From Bin94 sp965215535 (GTDB lineage: Bacteria; Gemmatimonadota; Gemmatimonadetes; Longimicrobiales; Gaopeijiaceae), in assembly GCA_965215535.1 (NCBI GenBank), contig OZ244063.1:2046001-2110000 (forward strand): a stretch of DNA of 64,000 nt, read 5' to 3'. Below, piece after piece: positions 43,215-52,855 of this stretch (positions are counted from its first letter, which is position 1; every line of letters starts with the position of its first letter). Position numbers and translations under genes: made by a program. The notes under the pieces are model-generated. The model had not been told where the DNA came from. It searched no databases and was given only the letters and a program-made list of their open reading frames with translations.

Positions 43215-44223
43215 ATGAACAGAGCAATTGTGAATATGGCAGTGGCGGTACTTGTCGCGGCAGGTGCCAGCAGTGCAATCGGCCAACAATTGACCCTGCG
43301 CGAGGCGGTACGGGTTTCCATGCCGCCACCACCCGAAGAGGGCGACCTGCAGAGTGTCACGCACGCAGCTCTCGGGCCAGGAGGCACGCTGAATCTTTGG
43401 CGACCCGCGGGGCCAGCGGCTGATCAAGATGGATCGAGCAGACAATTCCTTTGTCGTTCTTGAGCCGCAAGGGATCGGGTATCCCGGTTTTCTTGCAAGA
43501 GTTGCCGACACCCTTCTGGTCCTTACCGTTGCACCGCCTCGGGTTCTGTTTCTGGATTCGGAAAATATTTTGCGGCGCCAGGTGTCTCTGGAATCGACGA
43601 TCTTCAATCCCAAGGGCTTTGCGGTGCGCGCAGATGGCAGCTTCCTGGTCGCTGGCGGCATCGCGGCCGGCCCCGGTGAATACCACCTCTTCGAGCCCGA
43701 TGGCCAACTCCGCCAGAGCTTCCTGACAGATATGCAGAGACCGCCCGAGCGCATCAGGCGCCTGATCGCAGGCGGAGCTCTCTATCGCGACGAAGAGCGA
43801 AGCCGCACAGTTGTATCGCTTGCCGCGCCGCACACCGTGGGCATCCTGGAAGAGATGGAGGCCGGGGCCTCGCCCTGGATGGCCGATACAACTCTGGTTT
43901 CTGCGGTGGACGACACCTTCATGCGCATCATCGACGATGGAACCGGCCGGCGCACCTATGAGCCAAATTGGGATTTTCGCTCTTCCCGCACCCTGTTGCC
44001 CATTGCCGGGGATGTGGTTCTCAATGCGATATGGGACATGGAGGGAGAGCATACCCTGTGGGAGGTTTACGACCTGGAGACGGGCAGTCGGCTTGCGCAG
44101 GCCCGAAGCGACGAAGCCCTCTATCCACTCCTGTCGTGGAGCGATACCGTGCTGGCCATCGCCGGACAGGGCGAGATCGGTGGTGCCGAGATCGTACTGC
44201 TTGAAGCACTGTTTACACGGTGA
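43215..44223 (+). pseudogene. 6-bladed beta-propeller protein, frameshifted
   Basis: The first part from the ATG at 43215 (signal peptide NMAVAVLVAAGASSAIGQQ) reads to HAALGPGGTLN. Then, at about 43390-43400, the family sequence moves to another frame (IFGDPRGQRLIKMDRADNSF) and continues to the TGA at 44221. Restoring the frame gives one protein of about 335 residues with blades such as VADTLLVLTVAPPRVLFLDS and DGSFLVAGGIAAGPGEYHLF. It is shorter than the neighbour at 41793 and lacks the usual GPGEF turn early on. The sigma factor gene starts at its stop codon. Confidence 0.65.
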
Positions 44224-44804
44224 AAGTTGCGACTTCGCCGCTCTGTTCGGGAAAGTGGCACGATGAGAAAAGACAAAAAAGACCCAACCGGGATACGCCC
44301 ACTCGTGAGCAATGGCAGTGTGTGTGTAAATGGATGGAGCAATACCGTACTGCCATGTGTGCGGCGGCGGCACCGTATGCCGACCGATACTGCGACTCCG
44401 AAGACATTGTGCACGATGCGATGATCGCTGCGGTTCGACAACTGCAAAGAGGCACTACCGTCAGAACGCCGCGATCCTGGCTCATCGGGGTGACGAAAAA
44501 AGTGGGGTGCGCGCAGGTGACCCGGAGAAAAACGCGGGCAGCTCTGCGTCTGGAGAAGTCACTCTATCTGACTGCCCGGGACGCTCCAGATCCACTTGAA
44601 ACATATGCCCGAAGCGATTGGGTGCGCAGGGCCATAGCGACGCTGCCCGGACCGCAACAGCGCATCATCTGGTACATCTATGCCGACGATCTGCCGGTTG
44701 CTCGGATTGCAGCGCTTCTCGATATGCCTTCAGAAACGATCCGGGTGTACCACCATCGGGCGCGCAACCGGTTGCGACAACTTTTACAGCAGCCTGTCGC
44801 CTGA
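44220..44804 (+). CDS. ECF-type RNA polymerase sigma factor
   Basis: The 194-residue protein uses a GTG that overlaps the preceding stop; a shorter start near 44334 (MEQYRTAMCAAAAPYADRYC) is possible. Region 2 reads YADRYCDSEDIVHDAMIAAV and region 4 reads AIATLPGPQQRIIWYIYADD followed by VARIAALLDMPSETIRVYHH and RARNRLRQLL, a clear helix-turn-helix. No anti-sigma gene is adjacent; the propeller gene upstream, if repaired, would be its co-transcribed partner. Expected to control an envelope or nutrient regulon. Confidence 0.83.
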   Translation: MKVATSPLCSGKWHDEKRQKRPNRDTPTREQWQCVCKWMEQYRTAMCAAAAPYADRYCDSEDIVHDAMIAAVRQLQRGTTVRTPRSWLIGVTKKVGCAQVTRRKTRAALRLEKSLYLTARDAPDPLETYARSDWVRRAIATLPGPQQRIIWYIYADDLPVARIAALLDMPSETIRVYHHRARNRLRQLLQQPVA

Positions 44805-44827
44805 CAACGGATTCCTGCGAATCCCTG

Positions 44828-45394
44828 TCACCGCCCCACCCGCCTGCGCCGCAGCAGAACATAGAAGGCACCCGCGCCGCCATGGCTGGGTTGCGCCTCT
44901 TCGCAGGCCAATACAAGATCGCGCGTCCCGGGTGCATTCAACCACTGTTCGAGCGATTTGCGCAAAATTCCCCCGGAGCTGCCCTGTGCACTGCGCCCCT
45001 TTCCGGTAATGACCAGAACGCAGCGCAGATCGCGGCCCGCTGACGCCTTCAGGAAGCGGGCGACTTCGATGCGGGCTTCGGCCACGGTTCGTCCATGCAG
45101 ATCGATCCGGGCCTGAATCGGGTACTGTCCACGGCGCAGTTGGCTGGCCTGGCGCCGGTTCACCCCACTCCCGGCTCCGATCCCGATTCTGCGGGGCGCG
45201 GTCCTCTCGGCGACGGCCTCTTCGCGCACGGCTTCCCTGTTCCCTGTCCAGCGTTCGGGATCCAGCGGCGGCTTCCCGTCCGGAAGCGGATCGACCTCCT
45301 CGGCAAAGCGATCCCAGCCCGAGGGAGCGTCCCGCTGCGGCGGCTTCGGCGCGGTCTCCGGTCGGCGGCGATCCCGTGTAGAGCATTGGCTCAT
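44828..45394 (-). CDS. Smr (MutS2 C-terminal) domain protein
   Basis: The 188-residue protein has a charged, low-complexity first half and a C-terminal Smr domain: IQARIDLHGRTVAEARIEVA, the LDLHG-type motif, then VLVITGKGRSAQGSSGGIL with the TGKG motif and ACEEAQPSHGGAGAFYVLL. Stand-alone Smr proteins are nucleic-acid-binding or nicking endonucleases. It converges on the sigma factor gene with 23 bases between the ends. Confidence 0.88.
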   Translation of the reverse strand: MSQCSTRDRRRPETAPKPPQRDAPSGWDRFAEEVDPLPDGKPPLDPERWTGNREAVREEAVAERTAPRRIGIGAGSGVNRRQASQLRRGQYPIQARIDLHGRTVAEARIEVARFLKASAGRDLRCVLVITGKGRSAQGSSGGILRKSLEQWLNAPGTRDLVLACEEAQPSHGGAGAFYVLLRRRRVGR

Positions 45395-45499
45395 CGGTCT
45401 TGCAAGAATGTCTTGTCGGTCCGGTCTCGGCGGCGATCATTCGGGTCGCGCGCGTCTCTGCTTGACAGGATCCGGCACATGGATGAATGATTGATCATC

Positions 45500-47584
45500 A
45501 TGAACATCATACACAATTCCCGCCCGATTCTCGCGATTGCCGCCCTCGCGGCTACCCTCGCCACGCCCCCGGCTTCGTCGGCCCAGTCCCCCTTCGAGCC
45601 CATGGATGTCTTCGCGCTCGAGTACGCTGCCGATCCGCAGATCTCGCCCGATGGCAGCCAGGTCGTCTATATCCGCACCTCAATGGATATCATGCACGAC
45701 CGCAAGCGCGCCGAGCTCTGGATCGTCAACGCCGACGGCACCGGACACCGCCGCCTGGGTGCGGGAAGCTCGCCCCGCTGGTCGCCCGACGGCACCCGGA
45801 TCGCCTTCATCGCCGACGGCCAGATCCGGTTGCGTTGGATGGATACCGGCGAGACCGCGACCCTCACCCAGTTGACCGAATCGCCGAGCGGACTGCGCTG
45901 GTCGCCCGATGGACGCACAGTGGCCTTCAACATGCTGGTGCCCGATCCGCCGCCCGCTCTGGCTGTGCCTCCCAGGGCGCCGCCCGGAGCCGAGTGGGCC
46001 GATCCGCCGATCATGGAAAACCGCTTCAAGAGCACGCAGGATGGGGTTGGCTACCTCGATTTCGGCCACACCCACATCTTCGTGATTCCCGTTGATGGCG
46101 GAACGCCGCGGCAGATCACCACCGGCGACTTCCAGCACGCCAGCCCGGCCGCGTGGACGCCCGATGGCGCGCACCTCGTCTTTTCGTCGAATCGCAATCC
46201 GGACTGGGAGCGCGATTTCCGCAACTCGGAGCTCTACATTGCCACGGTTGCAACCGGTGAGATCCGCGCCCTCACCGACCGGCCCGGTCCCGACATCAGC
46301 CCCGCTGTCTCGCCCGACGGCACCCGGATTGCCTTTGTGGGCTACGAAGATCGCGTACGCACCTACCAGGTCCGGCAGCTCCGGATCATGAATCTCGATG
46401 GCAGCGGTTACCGCACCATCACAACAGACCTCAACCGCAGCGTTGCCAACCCCGTGTGGGCAGCCGATGGCAGCGGCATCTATCTGCAATACGACAGCGA
46501 AGGCAATGGCAAGGTCGCATTCGTCTCTCTCGATGGCGAGGTGCAGGTTCTGGCCCACGACCTGGGCGGAACCTCCTACGGGCGTCCCTATGGCGGCGGT
46601 TCGTTTTCGGTGGCGCAGAATGGCGCCTTCGCTCTCAACCGCACCCGCCCCGACATGCCGGGCGAGCTGGCGGTCGGGCATCACCGGACGGGCGCGTTGC
46701 AGGGCGCAGCCGCGAATCCTGCCGAGGGTGAATCTTCTGCAACCACAATCATCACCCAACTCAACGCCGACCTTCTGGCCAACCGGACGCTGGGCGTGGT
46801 CGAGGAGATCTGGTGGGAATCCTCCTACGACAGCCGCCCCATTCAGGGATGGATCGTCAAGCCGCCCGGCTTTGATCCCGCCCGTCGCTATCCGCTGATC
46901 CTGGAAATTCATGGCGGGCCGGTGTCCAACTACGGCGACCGCTTTTCGGCCGAAATGCAACTGATGGCCGCTGCCGGCTATGTCGTGCTCTATGCCAATC
47001 CCCGCGGAAGCACAAGTTATGGCGAAGAGTTCGGCGATCTGCTCTATCACAACTATCCCGGCCAGGATTACGACGACCTCATCTCGGGTGTGGATGCGGT
47101 CATTGCACAGGGCTACATCGACGAAAACAACCTATTTGTCACCGGGGGCAGCGCGGGTGGCATCATGACCGCCTGGATCGTCGGCAAGACCAATCGCTTT
47201 CGCGCGGCGGTGGCGCAGAAGCCCGTCATCAACTGGATCAGCAAGACCCTCACCGCCGACAACTGGTACGGCTACTATTTCAGCCGCTACGAGGGCCTGC
47301 CCTGGGAGAATCCCGATGCCTACTGGGAGTTCTCGCCCCTCTCGCTGGCCGGCAATGTGGAGACGCCCACCATGATGATTACCGGCGAGGCCGATCTGCG
47401 TACCCCGCTCTCGGAATCGTACCAGCTCTACCACGCACTCAAGATGCGCGGAATCGACACCGCCGTGATCCGTCTGCCGGGCGCCTCGCACGACATGAGC
47501 CGCCGCCCGAGCCAGTTGATGGCCAAGATTGCCAATATTGTGGCCTGGTTTGACATGTACAGGATCGGGCCGGCTGCGCAGTAA
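45500..47584 (+). CDS. S9 family prolyl-oligopeptidase-like peptidase
   Basis: The 694-residue protein from the ATG at 45500 has a signal peptide (RPILAIAALAATLATPPASS) and then PFEPMDVFALEYAADPQISP, the family start. WD40-like repeats occupy the first 430 residues. The catalytic domain has GGSAGG with the nucleophile Ser, GEADLRTP with Asp and GASHDMSRRP with His. It shares large identical blocks with the partial gene at the window start, so these are in-family paralogues with presumably different substrate ranges. Secreted oligopeptide hydrolase. Confidence 0.92.
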   Translation: MNIIHNSRPILAIAALAATLATPPASSAQSPFEPMDVFALEYAADPQISPDGSQVVYIRTSMDIMHDRKRAELWIVNADGTGHRRLGAGSSPRWSPDGTRIAFIADGQIRLRWMDTGETATLTQLTESPSGLRWSPDGRTVAFNMLVPDPPPALAVPPRAPPGAEWADPPIMENRFKSTQDGVGYLDFGHTHIFVIPVDGGTPRQITTGDFQHASPAAWTPDGAHLVFSSNRNPDWERDFRNSELYIATVATGEIRALTDRPGPDISPAVSPDGTRIAFVGYEDRVRTYQVRQLRIMNLDGSGYRTITTDLNRSVANPVWAADGSGIYLQYDSEGNGKVAFVSLDGEVQVLAHDLGGTSYGRPYGGGSFSVAQNGAFALNRTRPDMPGELAVGHHRTGALQGAAANPAEGESSATTIITQLNADLLANRTLGVVEEIWWESSYDSRPIQGWIVKPPGFDPARRYPLILEIHGGPVSNYGDRFSAEMQLMAAAGYVVLYANPRGSTSYGEEFGDLLYHNYPGQDYDDLISGVDAVIAQGYIDENNLFVTGGSAGGIMTAWIVGKTNRFRAAVAQKPVINWISKTLTADNWYGYYFSRYEGLPWENPDAYWEFSPLSLAGNVETPTMMITGEADLRTPLSESYQLYHALKMRGIDTAVIRLPGASHDMSRRPSQLMAKIANIVAWFDMYRIGPAAQ

Positions 47585-47608
47585 AAGAGGCGGTTCAGCG
47601 GAGGTGGT

Positions 47609-48730
47609 TCAGCGCACTTCCGGAGGAGACGTCACCGCCGCCACAATCAACTGGCCATGATTCCGCCCATTCTCAATAAAAATTTTGTTTGCGTCGAAAC
47701 CCGCTGCAAGAACGCCGGCGATATACACCCCGGCCACGTTGGTTTCCATTGTCTCCGGCCTGTGATCCGGAATGCCCGTCTCGGGGTCGGTGCGCACGCC
47801 GAGGCCGTGAAGGAGCGTGCGGTCGGGTCGCCATCCGGTCATGGCCAGCACCTGGTCGCAACGAAACTCCGCTCGCTCGCCAACAGCCTTCGCGGCGCTC
47901 TCCTGGCCCGGATCACCGCTGTTGTTGTCGCTCCCATCGCCTGACGTCCCATGCACGAGAAGGGCGCTCCCGGACCCTGATTCGCCCTCTTCCACGGTGG
48001 CAATTGTCACCGTGCCGCCCCCCACGCGCACAACCCGCGATCTCCAGTGCATTGGGATTTCGCCGCTGGCAATCCGGTTGTCGATATCGGGGCGCACCCA
48101 GGGCTTCACGCCGCGATCAAAGACGCCGGCAAGGTGGACCATGCGGACTCTGGTCCCATTCCGGTAGAGCTCCAGCGCAGTTTCCACGGCCGAATTGCCC
48201 CCGCCCACCACCGTCACATCCTGATCGAAGAAGGGATAGGGCTCGCGGTAGCCGTAGATGACGCGCCGCTCCGGGTCGCCACCCTCCAGCGCCAGTCGGT
48301 TGGGGTTTCCGAATCCGCCGGTTGCAATCACAATGCCCCGCGCCTGCACTCTCTTTTCGCGGCCCTGGCGGGTGCGGACATGCACAATGAACTGCCCCCG
48401 GCGTCCGGAAATTGCGGTGACCTCTTCGTACTGGCGCACATGCAATCCATGATGCGCCACAACCCTCCGGTAGTAGGACAGCGCCTCGCGCCGGGTCGGC
48501 TTTGCATCGGGAATGGTGAAGGGCACATCGCCGATCTCGAGCCGCTCGGCCGTCGAGAAGAAGGTCATGTAGTAGGGGTAATGCGTAATCGATTCGGTCA
48601 CGCAGCCCCGATCGAAAACCAGGTGGCGCAACCCGCTCCGCTTCGCGGCCACCGCCGTCGCCAGCCCGCACGGCCCCGCCCCCACAATCGCCAGCTCAAC
48701 GGCCTCGGCGGCGTCCCTCTCGTCTCTCAT
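47609..48730 (-). CDS. ypdA: YpdA-family thiol disulfide reductase (bacillithiol-type)
   Basis: From the ATG at 48730 the protein has 373 residues. The FAD motif is LAIVGAGPCGLATAVAAKRS, followed by the YpdA-specific stretch HYPYYMTFFSTAERLEIGDV, PTRREALSYYRRVV and HGLHVRQYEEV. A second nucleotide-binding motif, VTVVGGGNSAVETALELYRN, binds NADPH, and MTGWRPDRTLLHGLGVRTDP with AGVYIAGVLAAG closes the fold. The family reduces bacillithiol disulfide. Its presence suggests a low-molecular-weight thiol of this type in the organism. It is just downstream of the amidohydrolase genes on the same strand. Confidence 0.87.
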   Translation of the reverse strand: MRDERDAAEAVELAIVGAGPCGLATAVAAKRSGLRHLVFDRGCVTESITHYPYYMTFFSTAERLEIGDVPFTIPDAKPTRREALSYYRRVVAHHGLHVRQYEEVTAISGRRGQFIVHVRTRQGREKRVQARGIVIATGGFGNPNRLALEGGDPERRVIYGYREPYPFFDQDVTVVGGGNSAVETALELYRNGTRVRMVHLAGVFDRGVKPWVRPDIDNRIASGEIPMHWRSRVVRVGGGTVTIATVEEGESGSGSALLVHGTSGDGSDNNSGDPGQESAAKAVGERAEFRCDQVLAMTGWRPDRTLLHGLGVRTDPETGIPDHRPETMETNVAGVYIAGVLAAGFDANKIFIENGRNHGQLIVAAVTSPPEVR

Positions 48731-48776
48731 GGTGCGGTTTCTCGCGCAGCCCCGATCCGCCCGGCCGCCCTGTCCA

Positions 48777-50609
48777 TCAACTGATCGGCCGCCCCGTTCG
48801 CAGCAGCACCTCGCCCGGCAGCGCGTCGGTAAAGGCACCATTGTCGATGGTCAGCACCCCATTCACCATCACATAGTCAATGCCTTCGCTGTACAGGCCC
48901 GGTTCCATGACGGTAGCCCGGTCGCGCAACCGCTCCAGATCGAAGATGACGATGTCGGCCCGGTAGCCTTCGCGCAGAAGTCCGCGGTCGTCCAGCCCGA
49001 TAATCTGCGCCGGCAGGCCTGTCATGGAACGAATTGCAAAGGGCAGCGAGACCGCCTGCAGCTCCTTGACATAGCGCGAAATCTTGCGGGTGAAGGCGCC
49101 AAAGTAACGGGGATGGGATCCGGGCGCCGATGCGAATTGCGGCACTCCGGTCACCACGCGCACGCCGGCGTCCGAGGCGGTGGCCGTATATTCCTGCTGG
49201 TAGTAGTTGATGATATCGACTTCGTGAATGCCGTAGCCGCGCGTCAGTGCGCCCCCGATGACGCCGGGGAAGCCGTTGAGCGCCATGTGAACCACAACTT
49301 CGCGGTAGTCCATCTCCATTGTGGCGGCAATCTCGGTCAGTGTTCTGCCGACAAGGGACGAATCCGGGTAATCCACCACCACCACCCGGTCCGGTCCCCC
49401 ATTGTGATCCACAATCCAGGCAATGTCGCGTTCAATCCGTGCGCGCGCTTCGGGGTCGGCCCAGCGCCGCTCCAGGTGTGTGCGCGCATCGTCGAGGGTG
49501 CCGTTGCGATTGTACGTCGGACTGTCGCGGCCGCCGCTCGTATTGACATCGCCCGCCACCAGGCTCCACTTGGGAATCATCGGCCGAGCCGCCCCGCCAA
49601 AGGTCTCGTAAGGATACACATCGAGATAGACCTCCAGCCCCTCGGCCCGCGCCGCATTTACAACCAGGGTGTCGTGTCCCGAACGACCGAAGCTGGAACG
49701 GCCCCGCGCCTTGTGGTGACTTGCCACCACGCGAATGCCGGTCCGGCGCGCAATGTCAATGGTTTCCTCCAGCGCCTGCAGGCCGTCAATCGGCCAGTCG
49801 TCCACATTGCTCGGAAGCTGCCACATCGGCATTGCGGCCTCGCTGCGCTGATGCGCAACGTAGAAGCCGTCGTAAGGGGCCACCGCCGTCGCCAGCGCCA
49901 CAACTTCGTCGGGGGTGCTGAAGCGGGCGGGCCGATATTCAAGTCCGGCGCCCAGGCCCCACGCCCCCGCCTCCATGCCCCGGCGCACAAGGGTCTGCAT
50001 CTCCACGATTTCGGCGGCTGTTGCAGGACGTTCATAACGATTCCCCATCACTCGGGACCGCACCGTGCTGTGTCCGACCATCGGAACGAAATTCATGGCG
50101 TGGCCCTGCTCCTGCAGCGCGGCGATCTCGGCAGAGAGCGGCCAGCGGATATTGCGGCCGTCGGCCCCTCCAACCACGGTTGTGAGACCCTGGCTGTTGA
50201 GGCTCTTTGCGCGCCGGGCCTCCAGGTGGGGCGACATCATGGCTGCGTCGGAGTGCGAATGCAGATCGACAAATCCCGGCACGACGTACATTCCGGCGGC
50301 GTCGATCACGCGCGCGGCGGTGGCGTTGGGCATCTTTGCAATGCGCACAATCCGGTCGCCCTCAATTGCAATGTCGGCCCGGAACCAGTCATTGCCGGTG
50401 CCGTCGATCACCCGTCCGCCGCGAATAAGAATTTCGTAGTCCTGCGCGGCCAGAAAATTTCCATCTGGCCCGGCAAGGACCGCAAGCAGAAGCGGCAGCG
50501 CAGCGCCCCGGCGGACGGCTACGGCTCCAGCCGTGCTGCAACGCCCGGCGCGTCCGGCAGCTTTCCGGTTCATGCGTACGGCCCCCTCCCCTCGAAATGG
50601 CATCTTCAT
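48777..50609 (-). CDS. N-acyl-D-amino-acid deacylase-type amidohydrolase (exported)
   Basis: The 610-residue protein starts at an ATG overlapping the stop of the upstream gene (ATGA at 50606-50609). A signal-like region (GAALPLLLAVLAGPDGNFLAAQ) is followed by the amidohydrolase start ILIRGGRVIDGTGNDWFRAD. Metal-site features are GFVDLHSHSD near residue 115 and VVASHHKARG. The segment GLGAGLEYRPARFSTPDEVV is the D-aminoacylase loop, and the end FDLERLRDRATVMEPGLYSE is typical. Likely reaction: hydrolysis of N-acyl-D-amino acids or dipeptides in the periplasm. Confidence 0.87.
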   Translation of the reverse strand: MKMPFRGEGAVRMNRKAAGRAGRCSTAGAVAVRRGAALPLLLAVLAGPDGNFLAAQDYEILIRGGRVIDGTGNDWFRADIAIEGDRIVRIAKMPNATAARVIDAAGMYVVPGFVDLHSHSDAAMMSPHLEARRAKSLNSQGLTTVVGGADGRNIRWPLSAEIAALQEQGHAMNFVPMVGHSTVRSRVMGNRYERPATAAEIVEMQTLVRRGMEAGAWGLGAGLEYRPARFSTPDEVVALATAVAPYDGFYVAHQRSEAAMPMWQLPSNVDDWPIDGLQALEETIDIARRTGIRVVASHHKARGRSSFGRSGHDTLVVNAARAEGLEVYLDVYPYETFGGAARPMIPKWSLVAGDVNTSGGRDSPTYNRNGTLDDARTHLERRWADPEARARIERDIAWIVDHNGGPDRVVVVDYPDSSLVGRTLTEIAATMEMDYREVVVHMALNGFPGVIGGALTRGYGIHEVDIINYYQQEYTATASDAGVRVVTGVPQFASAPGSHPRYFGAFTRKISRYVKELQAVSLPFAIRSMTGLPAQIIGLDDRGLLREGYRADIVIFDLERLRDRATVMEPGLYSEGIDYVMVNGVLTIDNGAFTDALPGEVLLRTGRPIS

Positions 50610-52153
50610 CGAACACTCAACCTTCCCACAAGGGCTCGCCCGGGTGTTGCGCCCGGAACATTGTCTTCGTTGCGCACAACAAATTCGCCATTGACCAGAA
50701 CATGAACAATTCCCTCCGAATAGGAAAGATCGTCCTCGAAGGTTGCGGTATCGATAATTCTATCCGGATCGAAAATTGTGATATCGGCATCGGCGCCTTC
50801 CTGCAGGCGACCCTTGCGCGCGGCCTGAGCGGTTGCTTTCTCCAGTCTGCGCGCCGGCATGATTGTAATGCGGGCAAGTCCATCCATGAGCGACATCAAT
50901 CCCTCGTCGCGCACATAGCGGCCCAGAAAGCGTGCAAATGTTCCTGCGCTGCGCGGATGCGCCCCGGGTGCATAGGGCATCCCGTCCGAAGCGACCATCA
51001 TGAAATCGCGCGACAGCGCCTCGCGAATCCACTCATTGCGCATCATGTGAATAATTACGGTGCCCCCGCTGGCCCGGTAGCGGTCGAAGCTCTCTTCGGT
51101 CAGCCGCTCGCCTGTATCCTGCCACTGGAGATCGCCATAGTCGATGCGAAGATTGTCCTGCCAGCCGGGATCGAAGATTGCCGAGCCGAGTCCGGTTGAG
51201 GCCGCCGTGTAGGGATAGGCCTCGGTGGTAATGTCGAATCCCCTCTGACGCGCGCCCCCGACAAGATCCAGCACCGATCCGATACTCCAGAGGCTGGAGC
51301 TGTTGATATGCACAATATGCAGCGACGCGCCGGTGGCAACCGCATTGGCAATTACCTCCTGAATGGCCCCGATTCCCATGGAGCGCACATGCGTAAATAT
51401 TGTGACATCCCGGTCGGCCGCAAAGCGAAAGACCTCAAGAATTTCATCGAGCGAAGCCCCGGGGTAGTACTGATGCGCCATTCCGATTCCCAGCGCGCCC
51501 TCGGTCAGCTCCCGCTCCAGCGCCCTGCGCATGGCGCCGTAGTGTTCGGGTTCCACCGTCTCGTAGCGAACCCCCGCTCCGAACCACTCCAGATCGCGCA
51601 GTCCGGTCTCGGGATCGTTCTCGAGTCTGGCTTCGGCCCGCTGCATCCGCGCGACCCGATCCGGAAATGCCCAGGTCCGCGTGGACATGTGCGACACGGT
51701 GGCTCCATAGTTCAGAATCGACCCCTCGGCCCGCTGCCGCAGAAAGGCCGTCAGATCGGCCACCCCGCTCTCCATCTCCAGCGCGGTCGTCACCCCGTCG
51801 CGCGCCTGAAACTCATTGGCGCGGTTCGTTTGGCCATGCGCATGCAGGTCGATAAAGCCGGGAGCGACCACCAGACCCCTCGCATCGATTATCACCGCGC
51901 CCTCCAGCGGTTCTCTGGCGACACGGGCGATTTGCGAGCCGCGAATGCCGACATTCCGCACCGCATCGAGCCCACTTTCGGGGTCCATGACCCGTCCGCC
52001 CGCCAGCACGATGTCGTACTGCTCCTGGGCCTCCATGGGCCGCGCCGGAATCGTGCCCGTAGCCACCGGCGCCAGCGCAACCAGAGCGCACCAGCCTGCC
52101 ATTCGCCAGTTTCCCCGGCGTCGTTCTCTTCTTTGCAGCGTCAGTTTTCGCAA
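50606..52153 (-). CDS. Amidohydrolase, D-aminoacylase-like (exported)
   Basis: A TTG at 52153 with GGAGG eight bases upstream is the best start; it gives 515 residues with a basic n-region and a hydrophobic signal segment (AGWCALVALAPVATGTIPA). Domain features are IVLAGGRVMDPESGLDAVRN, GFIDLHAHGQ, IGMAHQYYPGASLDEILEVF and MMVASDGMPYAPGAHPRSAG, with the C-terminal ADITIFDPDRIIDTATFEDD. The metal motif is HAHG in place of the HSHSD of its neighbours, so substrate or metal use may differ. Four-base overlap with the next amidohydrolase gene. Confidence 0.85.
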   Translation of the reverse strand: MRKLTLQRRERRRGNWRMAGWCALVALAPVATGTIPARPMEAQEQYDIVLAGGRVMDPESGLDAVRNVGIRGSQIARVAREPLEGAVIIDARGLVVAPGFIDLHAHGQTNRANEFQARDGVTTALEMESGVADLTAFLRQRAEGSILNYGATVSHMSTRTWAFPDRVARMQRAEARLENDPETGLRDLEWFGAGVRYETVEPEHYGAMRRALERELTEGALGIGMAHQYYPGASLDEILEVFRFAADRDVTIFTHVRSMGIGAIQEVIANAVATGASLHIVHINSSSLWSIGSVLDLVGGARQRGFDITTEAYPYTAASTGLGSAIFDPGWQDNLRIDYGDLQWQDTGERLTEESFDRYRASGGTVIIHMMRNEWIREALSRDFMMVASDGMPYAPGAHPRSAGTFARFLGRYVRDEGLMSLMDGLARITIMPARRLEKATAQAARKGRLQEGADADITIFDPDRIIDTATFEDDLSYSEGIVHVLVNGEFVVRNEDNVPGATPGRALVGRLSVR

Positions 52154-52516
52154 GGAATCGACCTCCAGTCTGCGGGTGCTTCCGTTCCGGTTTTTCGGGA
52201 GGACACTCCGGCCCCGTACGCCTGCGCACGCCTTGTTCGGCCCCCCACCCTGATACATATCTGATCCATACCGAATAGACTATCAATACTGTCGAGCGCG
52301 CAGCAGTTCCAGCGCAGAGGGTCAGGCGCAGGTGCAGTGCCGCTCGATCCCGATTCACCGGGGCCATGAGCAGGAAGCCTCATGAAGAGCGAAAGGGCCC
52401 CGTCGCACCGCACAGGCAGAACCGCAGTCGCTTCACCGCCAGATTTCCGAAACGCAACCGCACGCTCCGACCGCCGTCCGCGCGGGAAGGGTTTGCCAGA
52501 CCGGAACGCCCCGCAA

Positions 52517-52855
52517 ATGAAATCAACCGACGCCGACATCCGACGCGCCCTCGCTCGTCTGAAGCGTGCCCTCGAGAAGTCCAGACGCGAAATCCGGTCT
52601 CTCCGCGAGATGCTGGAGCAGTCCGAGGCCGATGGCTTTCCGGGCGATGACTACGCCGAGATGGACGAGTTGCTGGGACGGGTTGTCGCGATGGCAAACA
52701 GCGAACAGGCGCGCCAGCAGGCAAAGGTTTTGCGAGCCGGAGGACTTTCGCCGGGACAGTTGGGACGATTCGGCGCTTCCGGGCCGCAGCGCGCGAGGGA
52801 AGAGGTTGGGAGGGGATTGAGGGGAGCCTCTACCGATCGGGGCGCGGAGAGATGA
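52517..52855 (+). CDS. Short coiled-coil protein
   Basis: The 112-residue product from the ATG at 52517 starts MKSTDADIRRALARLKRALE and continues with a charged helical segment (SRREIRSLREMLEQSEADG). A basic, Gly-rich tail follows. No known domain. Its stop overlaps the ATG of the next amidohydrolase gene (ATGA), so it is co-translated with it. It is probably a small cytoplasmic protein; the coding case rests on codon pattern and coupling. Confidence 0.5.
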   Translation: MKSTDADIRRALARLKRALEKSRREIRSLREMLEQSEADGFPGDDYAEMDELLGRVVAMANSEQARQQAKVLRAGGLSPGQLGRFGASGPQRAREEVGRGLRGASTDRGAER

